Assembly (NCBI GenBank): GCA_024640345.1
Contig: JAHEFD010000009.1
Coordinates: 1-64,000, forward strand
From: Woeseiaceae bacterium
Lineage (GTDB): Bacteria > Pseudomonadota > Gammaproteobacteria > Steroidobacterales > Woeseiaceae
Reading direction: 5' to 3'
Length of the DNA: 64,000 nt
Both the position numbers and the translations under genes were made by a program. A model generated the notes under the pieces. The model was not told the origin of the DNA and searched no databases. It saw only the letters and a program-made list of their open reading frames with translations. Of this stretch, positions 42,438 through 52,177 are shown one piece after another (within the stretch, counting starts at the first letter, position 1; the number at the start of each line of letters is the position of its first letter).

Positions 42438-44505
42438 TTTCCGGCTTGGCCTTACGCGACGGCAAATCCCGATCGTTTTACAGCAGGAAAGAGCGGAGTG
42501 TGGCCTCGCGTGTCTCGTGATGATTGCCGGGTATTTCGGCAAGGATGTCGATTTTCGCTCGCTTCGCCAGGAAACCGGGCGGTCTGGCAACGGTTCAACG
42601 CTCCAGGACCTGCTGGTCGCGGCGAGTCGCATGCAATTGATCGCCCGGCCGGTTCGGCTGGGCATTTCGGAGATATCTCAACTTCAGCTCCCGGCTGTTA
42701 TTCACTGGCGCATGAACCATTTCGTCGTATTGGTAAGCGCCGGTCGTCACCGTTTTCTTATTCACGATCCCGCCATCGGTAAACGAAGCGTCCGGACGGC
42801 AGAGTTCAATGAGTCATTTACCGGTGTCGCACTCGAAGTCACAACGGCCAGGGAGTTTGTAACGGAAAAGGCCGGGCGACGACCGACCATCATCCACTAT
42901 TTGGGAGCATTCAGTCGTTTCCATCGCTATATAGCAATGATGTTTTGCCTGCTGCTGGTGACCCAGGTTTTGTCGCTGGTCCCTTCAATAGCAACCCAGA
43001 TAGTTATCGACGAGGTAATCCTGGGGCAGGACAGGGTCTGGCTATACCGAGCGCTGGCGGGGCTGGCAATCGTGATGCTGGTCACAACTTGTCTCGAGGG
43101 ATTGCGTGGCTGGATCGGCCTCTATGCAGGGACCAGGTTAAGTGCTGATAGTACGGTGGCGCTGATTGACCATCTTTTCAGACTGCCAGCAGCATTTATC
43201 CGTCATCGGCACCTCGGTGACCTGATGTCCAAACTGGACTCGCTATCGCCCATCAGGCAGGCACTAACAGAGCAAAGCGTAAACGCAATAGTCCAGTTGC
43301 TTGTGTTGCTGACGACATTTTCTATCATGTTTATTTACAGTGCGTGGCTGACGATGGTATCGGTCGCCGGATTGTCCGTGACACTTGTGCTACTGGTCGT
43401 GCTGTTGCCGCGCAGTCGTAAGCTAAATGAGCAAACGCTCATCCACCATGCGGCACAGAGCAGTTCGCTGGTTGAATCGCTGAAAGCCTACGAAACGATG
43501 CAGGGACTGGGGCTTGCCACTACCAGGAGGCTTCACTGGCAGCGCAGCTTTCTGCGTGCAACCAACGCCCGGGTTGCGCAGGGAAAACTTTCGATCATCC
43601 GCACCGCTGCGGGGGGTGTTGTCAGCGCCGCTGAGCAGGTGGCTTTCCTGGCCATCGGTGTCTCCGGAATTCTGGACAAGGAAATAACCCTGGGCGTCCT
43701 GTTCGCGTTCGTTGTTCTTCGCGGGAGGTTCGGTGGCGCAGCAGCGGCGCTGACCGATCTGTTGTTGCGATTCGCCCTGCTGAAAGTCCATGTAGAGCGC
43801 CTGTCCGATATCACGCAGGAAGAGCCGGTTCCTGGCAGTTGCGCTGGTGCGATAAGCGCGGGCATAGTCGGTTCATTGGCCGTTTCGAACCTGTCGTTTG
43901 CCTACGGCCCCAATGTCCCTGTCATCGACGATTTTCATTGCAGGATCGCGGCACGATCGCATGTTGTTATTACCGGGCCGTCAGGTTGTGGCAAATCGAC
44001 GCTACTTAAGCTTCTTTCCGGCCAGCAGGTTCCTGATTCCGGTCAGATTCTCGTGGATGGCATCGAGCAGTCGTTGTGGGACAAACAGGCCCTGCGGGAC
44101 CAGTGCGCGATCGTGCTGCAGAATGACAGCCTTTTCCAGGGCACGATTGCGGAAAATATCTCGGGATTTTCACCGGTTCCTGACCTGGCGCGCGTCCGTG
44201 CGGCGGCAATCAACGCGGAGATCTGGACCGACATTCAGCATCTGCCGATGCGGACAGAAACGCTGGTCGGTGACAACGGTACCGGCCTGTCCGGCGGCCA
44301 GGTCCAGCGGCTGGCGTTGGCCCGGGCCATTTACCGGCGCCCGCGAATGCTTTTCCTCGATGAGGCAACCAGTCATCTCGATGTCGATACCGAGAGGCGC
44401 GTGTTGCAAAACATTGACAGACTGAATATCACCGTTGTCAGCGTGGCGCATAGACCCGATGCAATTGCGCTGGCGGGACAGGTGATAACGCTGCAACGAA
44501 AATAA
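42421..44505 (+). CDS. Peptidase-containing ABC transporter (C39 bacteriocin-processing type)
   Basis: 694 residues. N-terminal C39 protease: QQERAECGLACLVMIAGYFG with catalytic C27, H100 in HWRMNHFVVL and D116 in IHDPAIG. Then six membrane helices (~165-415), then an ABC ATPase: Walker A GPSGCGKST, signature LSGGQVQRLALARA, Walker B MLFLDEATSHLD. All catalytic residues are intact, so it should cleave a double-glycine leader and export the peptide. GTG start. I looked for a small gene with a GG leader between 40977 and 45600 and saw none. Confidence 0.92.
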   Translation: MEALADFRLGLTRRQIPIVLQQERAECGLACLVMIAGYFGKDVDFRSLRQETGRSGNGSTLQDLLVAASRMQLIARPVRLGISEISQLQLPAVIHWRMNHFVVLVSAGRHRFLIHDPAIGKRSVRTAEFNESFTGVALEVTTAREFVTEKAGRRPTIIHYLGAFSRFHRYIAMMFCLLLVTQVLSLVPSIATQIVIDEVILGQDRVWLYRALAGLAIVMLVTTCLEGLRGWIGLYAGTRLSADSTVALIDHLFRLPAAFIRHRHLGDLMSKLDSLSPIRQALTEQSVNAIVQLLVLLTTFSIMFIYSAWLTMVSVAGLSVTLVLLVVLLPRSRKLNEQTLIHHAAQSSSLVESLKAYETMQGLGLATTRRLHWQRSFLRATNARVAQGKLSIIRTAAGGVVSAAEQVAFLAIGVSGILDKEITLGVLFAFVVLRGRFGGAAAALTDLLLRFALLKVHVERLSDITQEEPVPGSCAGAISAGIVGSLAVSNLSFAYGPNVPVIDDFHCRIAARSHVVITGPSGCGKSTLLKLLSGQQVPDSGQILVDGIEQSLWDKQALRDQCAIVLQNDSLFQGTIAENISGFSPVPDLARVRAAAINAEIWTDIQHLPMRTETLVGDNGTGLSGGQVQRLALARAIYRRPRMLFLDEATSHLDVDTERRVLQNIDRLNITVVSVAHRPDAIALAGQVITLQRK

Positions 44506-44604
44506 TCTCAAGCGGTGCATGAACATTGCCGTCGCTTGCAAAAAGCTGCAAACGATTTGGCAAAACCATAGCAATCATTCGCCCGCCCTTTCATAATCTG
44601 CCCC

Positions 44605-45561
44605 ATGAAACCCGATTTACCGCGGCGTAAGCTGTATCCACCGATCGAGCCCAACCACACCGGTTATTTGACCGTCGACAGCGGTCATAAGCTGTATTAC
44701 GAGGAATGTGGCAATCCCAAAGGCAAGCCCGTCGTATTTCTTCACGGCGGGCCTGGAGGCGGTTGTACCCCGGCCATGCGAAGATTCTGGAATCCTGACG
44801 TCTATCGCATTGTGCTTTTCGACCAGCGTGGCAGCGGAAAAAGCACACCGCACGCGGGACTCGAAAACAACACGACATGGGACCTTGTCAACGATATTGA
44901 AATTCTGCGCGTGGCGCTGCAGGTTGAGCGTTGGCAGGTTTTTGGCGGTTCCTGGGGAAGTACGCTTGCATTGGCGTATTGTCAGAAGCATCCGGAGCAC
45001 GTCACAGAGATTATTCTGCGCGGCATTTTCATGTTGCGGAAAAAAGAAATTGACTGGTTCTACCAGCACGGAGCCAGCGAGATTTTTCCGGACCGGTGGC
45101 AGCATTATCTGCAACCCATCCCCAGGAACGAACGCAGTGATTTGCTGCAGGCTTACTACAAGCGCCTGACCAGTGACGATTCCGACGCCAGGCTGGCGGC
45201 AGCAAAGGCCTGGTCGATCTGGGAAGGAACAACGAGCACTTTATTGCCTAATCCCGACATAGCCGACGCGTTTGGCGAGCCGGAAATGGCGCTTGCCCTG
45301 GCGCGAATCGAGTGTCACTACTTCGTTAACCACGGATTTATGAAGGACAATCAACTGATTGATGAGGTAGGCAAGATCAGGAATATACCTGCGGTCATCG
45401 TTCAGGGCCGCTACGATGTCGTGTGCCCGGCCGTATCAGCATGGGAATTGTCCAGGGCCTGGCCTGAGGCTGACCTGCGAATTGTCCCTGATGCCGGTCA
45501 TGCAGCATTCGAGCCGGGGAATATTCACGAGTTGGTTATGGCGACCGACGCATTTGCCTGA
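44605..45561 (+). CDS. pip: Proline iminopeptidase
   Basis: 318 residues, alpha/beta hydrolase of family S33. HGGPGGGCTP (oxyanion), GGSWGSTLALAY (nucleophile Ser) and DAGHAAFEPG (catalytic His) are intact; the Trp/Tyr-rich cap (TTWDLVNDIEILR) is typical. Removes N-terminal proline from peptides. It is 12 bp before the dihydroorotase. Confidence 0.93.
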   Translation: MKPDLPRRKLYPPIEPNHTGYLTVDSGHKLYYEECGNPKGKPVVFLHGGPGGGCTPAMRRFWNPDVYRIVLFDQRGSGKSTPHAGLENNTTWDLVNDIEILRVALQVERWQVFGGSWGSTLALAYCQKHPEHVTEIILRGIFMLRKKEIDWFYQHGASEIFPDRWQHYLQPIPRNERSDLLQAYYKRLTSDDSDARLAAAKAWSIWEGTTSTLLPNPDIADAFGEPEMALALARIECHYFVNHGFMKDNQLIDEVGKIRNIPAVIVQGRYDVVCPAVSAWELSRAWPEADLRIVPDAGHAAFEPGNIHELVMATDAFA

Positions 45562-45573
45562 GTCCGGATTACG

Positions 45574-46914
45574 ATGAGCAGACTGCTTATAAAAAACGCA
45601 CGTCTCGTCAACGAGGGTGAAACCCGCGATGCCGATGTCCTTATAAAGGGTGAGCGGATCGAAAAGATCGGTTCGGGCCTGTCGGTGGATGAGAATACAA
45701 AAGTTCTGGACGCCGGCGGAAAATTGCTGATGCCAGGAATGATCGATGACCAGGTTCATTTCCGTGAGCCGGGTCTGACCAACAAAGGTGACCTGGCAAC
45801 GGAATCCGCAGCGGCAGTGGCGGGTGGCATCACCGGTTTCATGGACATGCCAAACGTCAACCCTCAAACGACGACCCGGGAGGCGCTGGCGGACAAGTAC
45901 GAGCTTGCGACAGGTCGTTGTCGGGCCAACTACGGTTTTTATCTGGGAGCGACCAATCGCAACGTAGAAGAAATCAAGGCGCTTAAAGTCGGCGAATCGT
46001 GCGGTATCAAGGCGTTCATGGGCGCATCGACGGGCGACATGCTCGTAGATAACCCCGAGGCACTGGAAAACCTGTTCAAATTTGCACCAGTGATCGTGCT
46101 CACTCATTGCGAACACTCACCGACAATCCGGGACAATGAAGCGCGCGCCAAGGTTGAGTTCGGCGAAAATGTACCGATGACCGAGCACCCGAGGATTCGG
46201 TCGGCTAATGCTTGCCTTCTGTCGTCCAGCCAGGCAGTTGACCTTGCAAGGCGGCACGATGCGCTGCTACACGTATTGCATCTGACCACGGCAATCGAGA
46301 TGGGTCTTTTTGCCAAAGGTCATCGTAGTGGGAAACGCATCACGGCCGAGGTATGTGTGCATCACCTTTGGTTCGATGAGAGTCGTTATGAGGAACTCGG
46401 CACCCGAATCAAGTGTAACCCGGCCATTAAGACGGCCACGGATCGAGCTGCCTTGATAAAGGCGGTCAATGATGATCGCATCGATATAATCGCTACGGAT
46501 CATGCACCGCACACCATAAGTGAGAAGGGCAAAACCTATTTCAAGGCACCAGCCGGTTTGCCCCTGGTGCAACACGCGTTGCTATGTCTGTTCGATCTTG
46601 CGCACGCAGGCGAGCTGAGCAACGAGAGGATTGTCGACAAGACCAGCCATGCCGTCGCCGATATTTTCGGCGTTGTTGATCGGGGCTATGTACGCGAGGG
46701 GTATTATGCCGACCTGGTCATTATCGATCCTGCCAGGCCCACCGTCGTGACATCCGCCAGCCTGCTGGCTAAATGTCACTGGTCCCCGTTCGACGGACAT
46801 GCTTTCAGATCCACTGTGGACACGACGATCGTCAACGGGTCGGTGGTCTACCAGGACGGGCAGCTAACCGGTGAAATTGCAGGGCAAAAGATGGCATTTA
46901 ACCGGGCGCGGTAG
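45574..46914 (+). CDS. pyrC: Dihydroorotase, metal-ligand variant
   Basis: 446 residues, cyclic amidohydrolase: expected to cyclise carbamoyl-aspartate in pyrimidine synthesis. The metal motif usually HxH reads QVHFREPG here (Q60, H62), so the first ligand is Gln. I recall the same DDQVHFREPG form in Bacteroidetes-type dihydroorotases, so the enzyme can still be active. The carboxylated Lys (GIKAFMGAS), His of HCEHSP and TDHAPHT are present. A hydantoinase or allantoinase-like role is possible. Last of two co-oriented genes. Confidence 0.8.
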   Translation: MSRLLIKNARLVNEGETRDADVLIKGERIEKIGSGLSVDENTKVLDAGGKLLMPGMIDDQVHFREPGLTNKGDLATESAAAVAGGITGFMDMPNVNPQTTTREALADKYELATGRCRANYGFYLGATNRNVEEIKALKVGESCGIKAFMGASTGDMLVDNPEALENLFKFAPVIVLTHCEHSPTIRDNEARAKVEFGENVPMTEHPRIRSANACLLSSSQAVDLARRHDALLHVLHLTTAIEMGLFAKGHRSGKRITAEVCVHHLWFDESRYEELGTRIKCNPAIKTATDRAALIKAVNDDRIDIIATDHAPHTISEKGKTYFKAPAGLPLVQHALLCLFDLAHAGELSNERIVDKTSHAVADIFGVVDRGYVREGYYADLVIIDPARPTVVTSASLLAKCHWSPFDGHAFRSTVDTTIVNGSVVYQDGQLTGEIAGQKMAFNRAR

Positions 46915-46938
46915 GCTCGGCCACGATTTCCGCCGAGC
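46915..46938. terminator. Hairpin after the dihydroorotase gene
   Basis: GCTCGGC (46915-46921) and GCCGAGC (46932-46938), a perfect 7-bp stem overlapping the very end of the gene. No U-run follows (GGACTTTA). Confidence 0.35.
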
Positions 46939-47018
46939 GGACTTTATATTAGAGGGTTACCTGGAATTGCACTGCAACCAGCAATCATTTCAAAAAAGTT
47001 TACTTTCCGGTCGATCCC

Positions 47019-47065
47019 GCTATCCTACGCGCAACATAAAGCAGCGGCGGTACCCGTCGGATAGC
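47019..47065 (+). promoter_or_regulatory. Spaced inverted repeat before the 2-oxoacid oxidoreductase operon
   Basis: GCTATCC (47019-47025) and GGATAGC (47059-47065), 33 bp apart, ending 26 bp before the first start. It might be a leader stem or a regulator site; chance is not excluded. Confidence 0.25.
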
Positions 47066-47091
47066 AGGAGCGCCATCCGCGTGTCATCCAA

Positions 47092-48909
47092 ATGAAGCCA
47101 ACCGATACCACCAATCCCGATTACTATCACAAGGTCGTAGACTGCCAGTGGGCGTGTCCCGCGCACACTGACGTTCCTGGCTATATTCGCATGATTGCGC
47201 AAGGGCAGTTCTCCGACGCTTACATGCTTAACCGGAAGTCCAACGTATTTCCGGGCATTCTCGGGCGCGTTTGTGATCGACCCTGCGAGCCGGCGTGCCG
47301 GCGAGGTCGCGTTGAGGACAAGCCAGTCGCAATTTGTCGATTGAAGCGGGTCGCTGCGGATCACCGTGATGACATCACCGCCAGGCTGCCGAAGGCGCCG
47401 CAAGTTACGAACGGAAAGAAGATTGCCCTGCTGGGAGCCGGTTGTGCTTCACTCGCGGTTGCGAACGATCTCATCCCGCTCGGGTACGAAGTTACGATCT
47501 TCGAGGCGCTGGCCACAACGGGTGGCCTGATGAGGACCAATATTCCGCAATTCCGTCTGCCACCGGCAGTCCTGGACGAGGAAATTGCTTACATCGTCGA
47601 CATGGGTGCTGACCTGAAATTGAATCACCGCATCGACAGCATGAAGAAACTGCTGGATGAAGGTGGATTCGACGCCGTCTTCGTTGGTACCGGGGCGCCG
47701 CGCGGCAAAGAGCTGAAATTGCCTGGACGTTATGACACCAAAAACATTCATATCGGCATTGACTGGCTCGAGTCGGTCGCCTTCGAACACGTCAAAAAGA
47801 TTGGTGAGAATGTTCTGATCATCGGAGTCGGCAATACAGCGATGGATTGCTGCCGCACGTCACTTCGAATCGGCGCAAAGAACGTGAAAGTGATGGCAAG
47901 AAAGCCGCGCGGGTTCTTCAAAGCATCTGAGTGGGAGCTCGAAGACGCCGAAGAAGAAAATGTCGAGATAGTTATCAATCATTCGCCCAAAGAGTTTGTC
48001 GTAGAAGACGGCAAGCTGGTTGGAATGAAGTTCGACCAGATGGAATACAAAATCGACGAGAAAGGTCAGATTGATCGCGGAACCGCTGTCGGTGAGGTAA
48101 CGATTCCTTGTGATGATGTCATTCTGGCGATTGGCCAGGACAATGCGTTTCCGTGGATTGAGCGGGACATCGGTATTGAGTTCAATGACTGGGAATGTCC
48201 GATTGTCGATGAAACGACCATGATGTGCTCGCGTGAAGGTGTTTTTTTCGGCGGAGATTCCGCCTTCGGCCCCAAGAACATCATCTGGGCCGTCGCGCAC
48301 GGGCACGAAGCCGCAATCTCGATTCACAAGTATTGTAGCGGCGAAGACCTGGCGGACCGGCTCCCTCGTGGCGTGACTTTGAGCAGTCAGAAGATGGGCA
48401 TACATGAATGGAGTTTCTCCAACAGCTATGACTCGGCTGAACGACGGTTGATGCCCCACGTCGATCTCAAGGAGCGTTTCAAGAAACTCAATATTGAAGT
48501 CGAGCTTGGATATAGCGTCGAACAGACGATTCAGGAAGTCGAACGCTGCCTGAACTGCGACATCCAGACAGAATTCACTGCAAGTCTTTGTATTGAGTGT
48601 GATGCCTGTATCGATATTTGCCCGGTGAACTGCCTTACTATCACGGCGAATGGCGACGAAGAAGACCTCCGGACGCGGCTGTCTGCTCCGGCAGAAAATC
48701 TGGATCAGGCGCTCTATGTGTCTGACGGCCTTCCGCAGACCGGTCGCGTCATGGTCAAGGACGAAGATCTTTGTGTTCACTGCAGCTTGTGCGCAGAGCG
48801 CTGTCCGACAGGCGCCTGGGATATGCAAAAGTCCGAGATCCTGATTCCGCATGCGAGTGACCAACCAGATCCAGCGCCCGCCCATCGAGCACGTGTGGCC
48901 GGTGAATAA
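47092..48909 (+). CDS. GltD-like NAD(P)-dependent FAD oxidoreductase with two 4Fe-4S clusters
   Basis: 605 residues. The N-terminus has the CxxxC-rich module of glutamate-synthase small-subunit-like proteins (CDRPCEPACRRGRVE). Then come FAD site LLGAGCASLAVANDL and NAD(P) site LIIGVGNTAMDCCR, and at the C-terminus two 4Fe-4S ferredoxin motifs: CIECDACIDICPVNCL and CVHCSLCAERCPTG. It should carry electrons between NAD(P)H and the iron-sulfur/TPP subunits that follow, making this a soluble NAD(P)-linked 2-oxoacid oxidoreductase. First gene of the operon. Confidence 0.85.
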   Translation: MKPTDTTNPDYYHKVVDCQWACPAHTDVPGYIRMIAQGQFSDAYMLNRKSNVFPGILGRVCDRPCEPACRRGRVEDKPVAICRLKRVAADHRDDITARLPKAPQVTNGKKIALLGAGCASLAVANDLIPLGYEVTIFEALATTGGLMRTNIPQFRLPPAVLDEEIAYIVDMGADLKLNHRIDSMKKLLDEGGFDAVFVGTGAPRGKELKLPGRYDTKNIHIGIDWLESVAFEHVKKIGENVLIIGVGNTAMDCCRTSLRIGAKNVKVMARKPRGFFKASEWELEDAEEENVEIVINHSPKEFVVEDGKLVGMKFDQMEYKIDEKGQIDRGTAVGEVTIPCDDVILAIGQDNAFPWIERDIGIEFNDWECPIVDETTMMCSREGVFFGGDSAFGPKNIIWAVAHGHEAAISIHKYCSGEDLADRLPRGVTLSSQKMGIHEWSFSNSYDSAERRLMPHVDLKERFKKLNIEVELGYSVEQTIQEVERCLNCDIQTEFTASLCIECDACIDICPVNCLTITANGDEEDLRTRLSAPAENLDQALYVSDGLPQTGRVMVKDEDLCVHCSLCAERCPTGAWDMQKSEILIPHASDQPDPAPAHRARVAGE

Positions 48910-48989
48910 TTCGATAGCCTGATCAGGACAACTGATGTTAGATGCCGTGCCTGTCCAGATTCAACGACACTCCCTGAGGTAGAGCTCCC

Positions 48990-50792
48990 GTGTCCAGAGT
49001 GAACGATGTTGTCATCAAGATTGCCACGGTCAATGGGACCGGCTCGGCAAGTGCAAATGGTCTTCTGATGAAGGCGATTTTTCGCATGGGAATACCGGTT
49101 GTCGGAAAGAATTATTTTCCTTCCAATATTCAGGGCTTGCCGACCTGGTACGAGATTCGGGTAACCGGCGAGGGCTACCAGTCCAGAACCGACAAGATCG
49201 ACCTGATGATTGCGATGAATGCGCAAACCTACAAGGCAGATCTGGCGGCTGTCTCACCTGGCGGATGGCTGATATATGATTCAACCTGGCCCCGAAACCG
49301 TTTGCTGGAGCGTGAAGATATCAACGTCTTCGGCGTGCCACTCTCTCGGATGTGTAATGAACACTTCGATACGGCACGCGCACGAATATTGATGAAAAAC
49401 ATTGCGTACGTCGGCGTGATCGCTGCACTGCTCGATATCGATCTCGACGTTATCAAGACACTGTTGAGCGAGACCTTCGCGTCGAAAAAGCATCTGATCG
49501 ATTCAAACCTGGACGCCATTCGACTCGGTTACGATTACGCTGTTAAGAATTTTTCCTGCCCGCTTCCCGTAAAAGTTGAGGCGATGGATAAAACCAAGGG
49601 CCACATCATCATTGACGGAAACACGGCTGCAGGCCTCGGCTGCGTCTACGCCGGTGCAACCGTTGGCGCGTGGTACCCGATCACCCCATCGACATCGCTG
49701 ATGGATGCCTATACATCGTTTTGCAAGAAGTATCGCGTGGATGAGAAATCCGGCGACAAGAAATATTGCATTATCCAGGCTGAAGACGAGCTCGCTGCGA
49801 TCGGCATGGTTCTTGGCGCAGCATGGAACGGCGCGCGCGCATTCACGCCAACGAGCGGGCCTGGAATTTCGCTTATGAGCGAGTTCATCGGCTTCGCTTA
49901 CTACGCCGAGGTTCCAACGGTCATTTTCGATGTGCAACGAACTGGCCCGTCAACTGGCATGCCGACAAGAACGCAGCAATGCGACCTGATGATTTGCGCC
50001 TACGCCTCCCATGGTGACACCAAGCATGTTCTGCTGTTTCCGGCAAATCCAGAGGAGTGCTTTTATATGGCTTCAACCGCGTTTGATCTCGCGGAGCGAC
50101 TGCAAACACCGGTTATGGTGTTGTCAGACCTGGACATTGGCATGAACGACTGGATGTGCCCGGATCTGAAGTGGGATGACAAATATGTTCCCGACCGAGG
50201 CAAGGTCCTGAATGCCGAACAGCTGGAGGAAATGGAACGTTTTTATCGATATCTCGATGTGGACGGCGACGGAATACCTTATCGAACTTTGCCCGGCGTG
50301 CATGGCAAGGGGGCGTACTTTACGCGTGGTTCCGGACATACGAAATTTGGCGGCTACACGGAAGACGCCGCGGAGTACCAGGAAGTTATTGACCGTTTAC
50401 TGGTCAAGTGGGAAACAGCGCGAACGCTGGTACCGGAAGCGGAAATTGAGTATTCGAAAATCAACAAGCACGCGATTCTGACGCTTGGCAGCTGTGATGG
50501 CGCAGCCAAAGAGGCACTACACGACCTGAATAATCTTAATGTCGGATTGAATTATTGCCGCGTCAAGGCTTTTCCTTTCACAAAAGCCGTCATGGACTTC
50601 ATCGATAAACACGATCGGATCTACGTACTTGAACAGAATCGGGATGCTCAACTGCGGTCACTGTTGATGCTGGATGCCGATGCCGATCCCAAAAAACTGG
50701 TATCAATGCTGCATTACAATGGACTGCCATTGAGTTCGAGTTTTGTTGTCGAGCAAGTGCTGAAAGAAACATCAAAGGGACAGGCTGCCTGA
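48990..50792 (+). CDS. 2-oxoacid:acceptor oxidoreductase, fused gamma-alpha subunit
   Basis: 600 residues. The N-terminal ~190 residues are the gamma domain (VNDVVIKIATVNGTGSASANG...GIPVVGKNYFPSN). The rest is the alpha (pyrimidine-binding) subunit with WYPITPSTSLMDAY, TPTSGPGISLMSEF and a C-terminal transketolase-C-like part. Pairs with the next gene to oxidise a 2-oxoacid (2-oxoglutarate is the most common in this group) with CoA. Substrate is not decided by the sequence. Confidence 0.88.
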   Translation: MSRVNDVVIKIATVNGTGSASANGLLMKAIFRMGIPVVGKNYFPSNIQGLPTWYEIRVTGEGYQSRTDKIDLMIAMNAQTYKADLAAVSPGGWLIYDSTWPRNRLLEREDINVFGVPLSRMCNEHFDTARARILMKNIAYVGVIAALLDIDLDVIKTLLSETFASKKHLIDSNLDAIRLGYDYAVKNFSCPLPVKVEAMDKTKGHIIIDGNTAAGLGCVYAGATVGAWYPITPSTSLMDAYTSFCKKYRVDEKSGDKKYCIIQAEDELAAIGMVLGAAWNGARAFTPTSGPGISLMSEFIGFAYYAEVPTVIFDVQRTGPSTGMPTRTQQCDLMICAYASHGDTKHVLLFPANPEECFYMASTAFDLAERLQTPVMVLSDLDIGMNDWMCPDLKWDDKYVPDRGKVLNAEQLEEMERFYRYLDVDGDGIPYRTLPGVHGKGAYFTRGSGHTKFGGYTEDAAEYQEVIDRLLVKWETARTLVPEAEIEYSKINKHAILTLGSCDGAAKEALHDLNNLNVGLNYCRVKAFPFTKAVMDFIDKHDRIYVLEQNRDAQLRSLLMLDADADPKKLVSMLHYNGLPLSSSFVVEQVLKETSKGQAA

Positions 50793-50810
50793 CCGGCCGA
50801 GAGAAATAAC

Positions 50811-51866
50811 ATGAGCTACATCGCCAAGCCGAAAGTTTCACACCCGAAGTCGCCGCGTAACAAACTCGGCCTGACGGAGCGCGATTACGAAGGCGCTGTT
50901 TCAACGTTGTGTGCAGGTTGTGGCCACGATTCCATTACCGCTGCCATTATCCAGGCTGTATTCGAATTGGGAATCGAGCCGCATATGCTGGCAAAAATGA
51001 GCGGCATCGGCTGTTCGTCGAAAACGCCCGCTTACTTTGTCAGCCAGGCGCACGGATTCAATTCCGTACATGGCCGAATGGCGTCTGTCACGACCGGTGC
51101 GAACGCCGCGAATCGCGACCTGACTTATATCGGCGTGTCCGGTGACGGTGATTCATTGTCAATCGGCATGGGGCAGTTTGCACACGTTATCCGTCGTAAT
51201 CTCAACATGTGCTACGTCATCGAAAACAATGGCGTGTATGGCCTTACAAAAGGCCAGTATTCGGCATCGGCGGATGTTGGCAGCATCGCGAAGAAGGCGG
51301 CTCCCAACCGCCAGATGCCGATTGATCCGGTCAGTACGGCGATTGGCCTGGGTGCAACATACATAGCCCGAAGCTTTTCGGGAGACAAGCATCAACTCGT
51401 GCCGCTTATCAAGGGTGCGCTGATGCATGAGGGATTTGCTTTACTGGATGTCATCAGCCCGTGCGTTACGTTTAATGATAACGAAGGTTCGACCAAAAGT
51501 TACGCGCACACCAGGAAACATTTTCATCACGTTATCGACGCAGATTTTATTCCGCCAAGTGACGAAATCGTTGCCGCATATAATGAGGGCGAGTCGATGC
51601 CGGTCAAGCTGCATGACGGCAGCAAAATAGTATTCCGAAAGCTGGACAAGGATTACGATCCGACAAGCCGGGCGGCGGCGTTCTCTTTCCTGCGTGACAG
51701 CATTCACAAGGGCGAGATTATCACCGGACTGCTGTATATCGACGAGGGCGTTGGAGACATGCATAGTGATGCGGGAACTGTCGCGACGCCGCTGTCAAAA
51801 TTGTCATACGATGAATTGAACCCGGGCGCCGGCGAGCTCGCCAAGCTGATGGGCAGGTACCGATAG
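50811..51866 (+). CDS. 2-oxoacid:acceptor oxidoreductase, beta subunit
   Basis: 351 residues, the TPP- and 4Fe-4S-binding subunit. CAGCGHDS, a distal Cys (GCSSKTPAY) and a further Cys near the middle fit cluster ligands; SGDGDSLSIGMGQF plus ENNGVYGLTKGQYS form the TPP-Mg site. Together with the alpha/gamma subunit and the FAD protein it forms a full complex. A KorB assignment is likely but unproven. Confidence 0.9.
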   Translation: MSYIAKPKVSHPKSPRNKLGLTERDYEGAVSTLCAGCGHDSITAAIIQAVFELGIEPHMLAKMSGIGCSSKTPAYFVSQAHGFNSVHGRMASVTTGANAANRDLTYIGVSGDGDSLSIGMGQFAHVIRRNLNMCYVIENNGVYGLTKGQYSASADVGSIAKKAAPNRQMPIDPVSTAIGLGATYIARSFSGDKHQLVPLIKGALMHEGFALLDVISPCVTFNDNEGSTKSYAHTRKHFHHVIDADFIPPSDEIVAAYNEGESMPVKLHDGSKIVFRKLDKDYDPTSRAAAFSFLRDSIHKGEIITGLLYIDEGVGDMHSDAGTVATPLSKLSYDELNPGAGELAKLMGRYR

Positions 51867-52177
51867 ACCAGTCGGGTCCTTGCCCCTGACCCTGCTTTGC
51901 CAATACCCCGGCCGGAATTACAGTACCGATCGCAATTCCTGCTTTCGCGCCCTACAATGAAATCAAGGTGGCGTGGTACGCTGGTTTGACCGATGCCTGA
52001 ACGAACACTGACGAATAGAAGTCAGGGGCTGAGTTGGGGAGCAAAGAGGAATCAGTTCTGCTTCACCAGCAATTCAATTGCTAAAGAGGCCGGATTAGCC
52101 CTGTTTCAGGCGTTTCGTTTGAGGTTGGCGACGTCAATCGTCATGATCCATGAAGGCAACGAAAGGCAGAGAAACGT
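51867..52177. other. 311-bp intergenic region after the oxidoreductase operon
   Basis: No gene recognised. It ends in AACGAAAGGCAGAGAAACGT before the epimerase start; I see no clear hairpin terminator. Confidence 0.3.

Noticed and set aside
47860-48885. 341-codon minus-strand frame opposite the GltD-like gene
   Set aside because: Antisense shadow; no signature and no ribosome-binding site.
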